DNA from: Flavobacterium sp.
Lineage (GTDB): Bacteria; Bacteroidota; Bacteroidia; Flavobacteriales; Flavobacteriaceae
NCBI GenBank assembly: GCA_018062725.1
Contig: JAGORP010000025.1
Coordinates: 1 to 22,263, forward strand
Direction: 5' to 3'
Length of the DNA stretch: 22,263 nt
The notes beneath the pieces are model-generated. The model saw only the letters and a program-made list of their open reading frames with translations, was not told the origin of the DNA and searched no databases. Shown here piece after piece: positions 21,398 to 22,263 of the stretch (positions within the stretch are counted from its first letter, which is position 1; each line of letters opens with the position of its first letter). A program made the translations under genes and the position numbers.

Positions 21398-22263
21398 TTA
21401 GTTTTTAACGATTTTTCTCGTACCAATTTTCCCTTCCGCTGTTGCAACTTTCACAACATACATTCCGTTAGAAAGATCCGAAATATCTAGTTCTGGACCT
21501 GAAACCGATTTTACTTTTCTGCCTTCTAAAGAAATAATCTCAATCGATTCTATTTTTGCGGCACTCTTAACCGATACTCTACTATCACTAGGGTTTGGAA
21601 AAATAGAAAAATCGGAAAATTCATTGAACTCATTTCTACTCAATGCAACCGATTCATTAAATAAACTAGTAACGTTTGCAGGAGTTAACGTAGTCGTATA
21701 GAAACGAATGTCATCTATAATTCCGGAATATCTATTTGTTGCTGTTAAATTATTTAAATGATCATTGGATATACTAATAGATCTTGTTGTTGACATTAAA
21801 TTCCATTGGTGTAAACCAGAACCCGTCATCGAATAATATTGATCTCCATTGGATATTTCTAATACATTATTCACATAAATTTTATAAAAATAACGCATAC
21901 GCAAAACCCCTGGACTAGGATAATCGCTAGCCTTTTGCATCGTGATTACGACATGTTGCCAAGTATTATTGGCTAAAGTTGATGTAGAAATAGAGTTCGT
22001 ATAATCAGAATTGCCACTGTAAGGCGTTCCGCCAGTTCCGCCAACCGTAAAATACCAACTAAAATTAGCAGCCAAACCTATTTTCCCGTTTTGCAAATAA
22101 ATATACCAGCCGGGTTTTGTATTGTCCTCAACCGCTGAAGTCCTGCTGCTTTGATCTATAATGGTTTGCTTATTTGCATTTATGGTAGCCGTTTTAATCC
22201 AAAAACTAACCGATAAATCATTAGAAAAAAGCGGACTTCTTTTAAAATAATCTCCCCCAAGAT
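21398..22263 (-). CDS. LamG-domain protein with T9SS C-terminal sorting domain, 5' end missing
   Basis: The minus-strand frame stays open to the right edge, giving about 288 residues without a start; the TTG at 22096 is internal. The visible part begins inside a LamG/concanavalin-like jelly roll (SVSFWIKT, then PGWYIYLQNGKIGL, WQHVVITMQ, a KIYVNNVLEIS strand and SGIIDDIRFYTTTLTPANV), commonly a glycan- or protein-binding module. The last 70 or so residues are a T9SS type A sorting domain (FSIFPNPSDS, then IEIISLEGRKV, then LSNGMYVVKV), so the protein is exported to the cell surface or medium through the same system that SprE serves. Any catalytic domain would lie outside the window. Ends 17 bases from the two-way terminator. 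Confidence 0.88.
   Translation of the reverse strand, partial: LGGDYFKRSPLFSNDLSVSFWIKTATINANKQTIIDQSSRTSAVEDNTKPGWYIYLQNGKIGLAANFSWYFTVGGTGGTPYSGNSDYTNSISTSTLANNTWQHVVITMQKASDYPSPGVLRMRYFYKIYVNNVLEISNGDQYYSMTGSGLHQWNLMSTTRSISISNDHLNNLTATNRYSGIIDDIRFYTTTLTPANVTSLFNESVALSRNEFNEFSDFSIFPNPSDSRVSVKSAAKIESIEIISLEGRKVKSVSGPELDISDLSNGMYVVKVATAEGKIGTRKIVKN

Noticed and set aside
21398..22096. A complete 232-residue protein starting at 22096
   Set aside because: The codon there is TTG and the frame continues open to the window edge with LamG-like sequence, so the real start is beyond 22263.

Overview
The window looks like chromosomal DNA of an AT-rich member of the Flavobacteriaceae (Bacteroidota), close to Flavobacterium. 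Evidence: two proteins end in type IX secretion (T9SS) type A sorting domains, a SprE/PorW-like T9SS lipoprotein is present, exported proteins are predicted to be cut just before a Gln, and several promoters fit the Bacteroidetes pattern TTG-N17-23-TAnnTTTG. Several families here (AtpI-like DUF6168, DUF6341, DUF6427, DUF4254) are, as far as I recall, typical of or confined to this group.

Layout. 1-360 is the 3' end of a prolyl-oligopeptidase-type S9 peptidase, separated by a bidirectional hairpin from a minus-strand F1Fo ATP synthase operon, atpB-E-F-H-A-G (5559 down to 431). atpD (beta) and atpC (epsilon) are absent and must lie elsewhere. Hairpins occupy the three wide junctions of the operon (a/c, c/b, alpha/gamma). 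A second minus-strand group, sprE-bactofilin-AtpZ-AtpI-like (10799 down to 7199), would normally be expected to lead into atpB, but here a plus-strand gene for a secreted seven-repeat RCC1 protein with a T9SS tail (5836-7209) sits between them, overlapping the AtpI-like gene tail to tail.

10950-12002 encodes a stand-alone PaaE-type FAD/2Fe-2S oxidoreductase with a strong terminator. Next is the most unusual part of the window, 12220-17679: three nearly abutting genes for exported tail-fibre-like proteins, each ending in a self-cleaving S74 (endosialidase-type) chaperone domain with an intact Ser-Lys dyad, then a fourth gene with the same head module but a beta-sandwich-like C-terminus and no S74 domain. 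Proteins two and three share an inserted domain of about 138 residues that protein one lacks. No phage genes accompany them, so they look like cellular surface-fibre genes that diversify by module exchange. The DNA before the first gene is rich in inverted repeats, one of which recurs across its start codon.

17723-19370 (minus) holds a DUF4254 gene and a GT9 glycosyltransferase gene, probably for envelope polysaccharide or LPS. Divergent from them is upp (uracil salvage), followed by DUF6427 (polytopic membrane protein, minus), DUF6341 (small Trp-rich membrane protein, plus) and a LamG-domain T9SS cargo gene (minus) that runs off the right edge. No tRNA, rRNA, CRISPR array or insertion sequence was seen, and no stretch over 300 bases lacks a gene.
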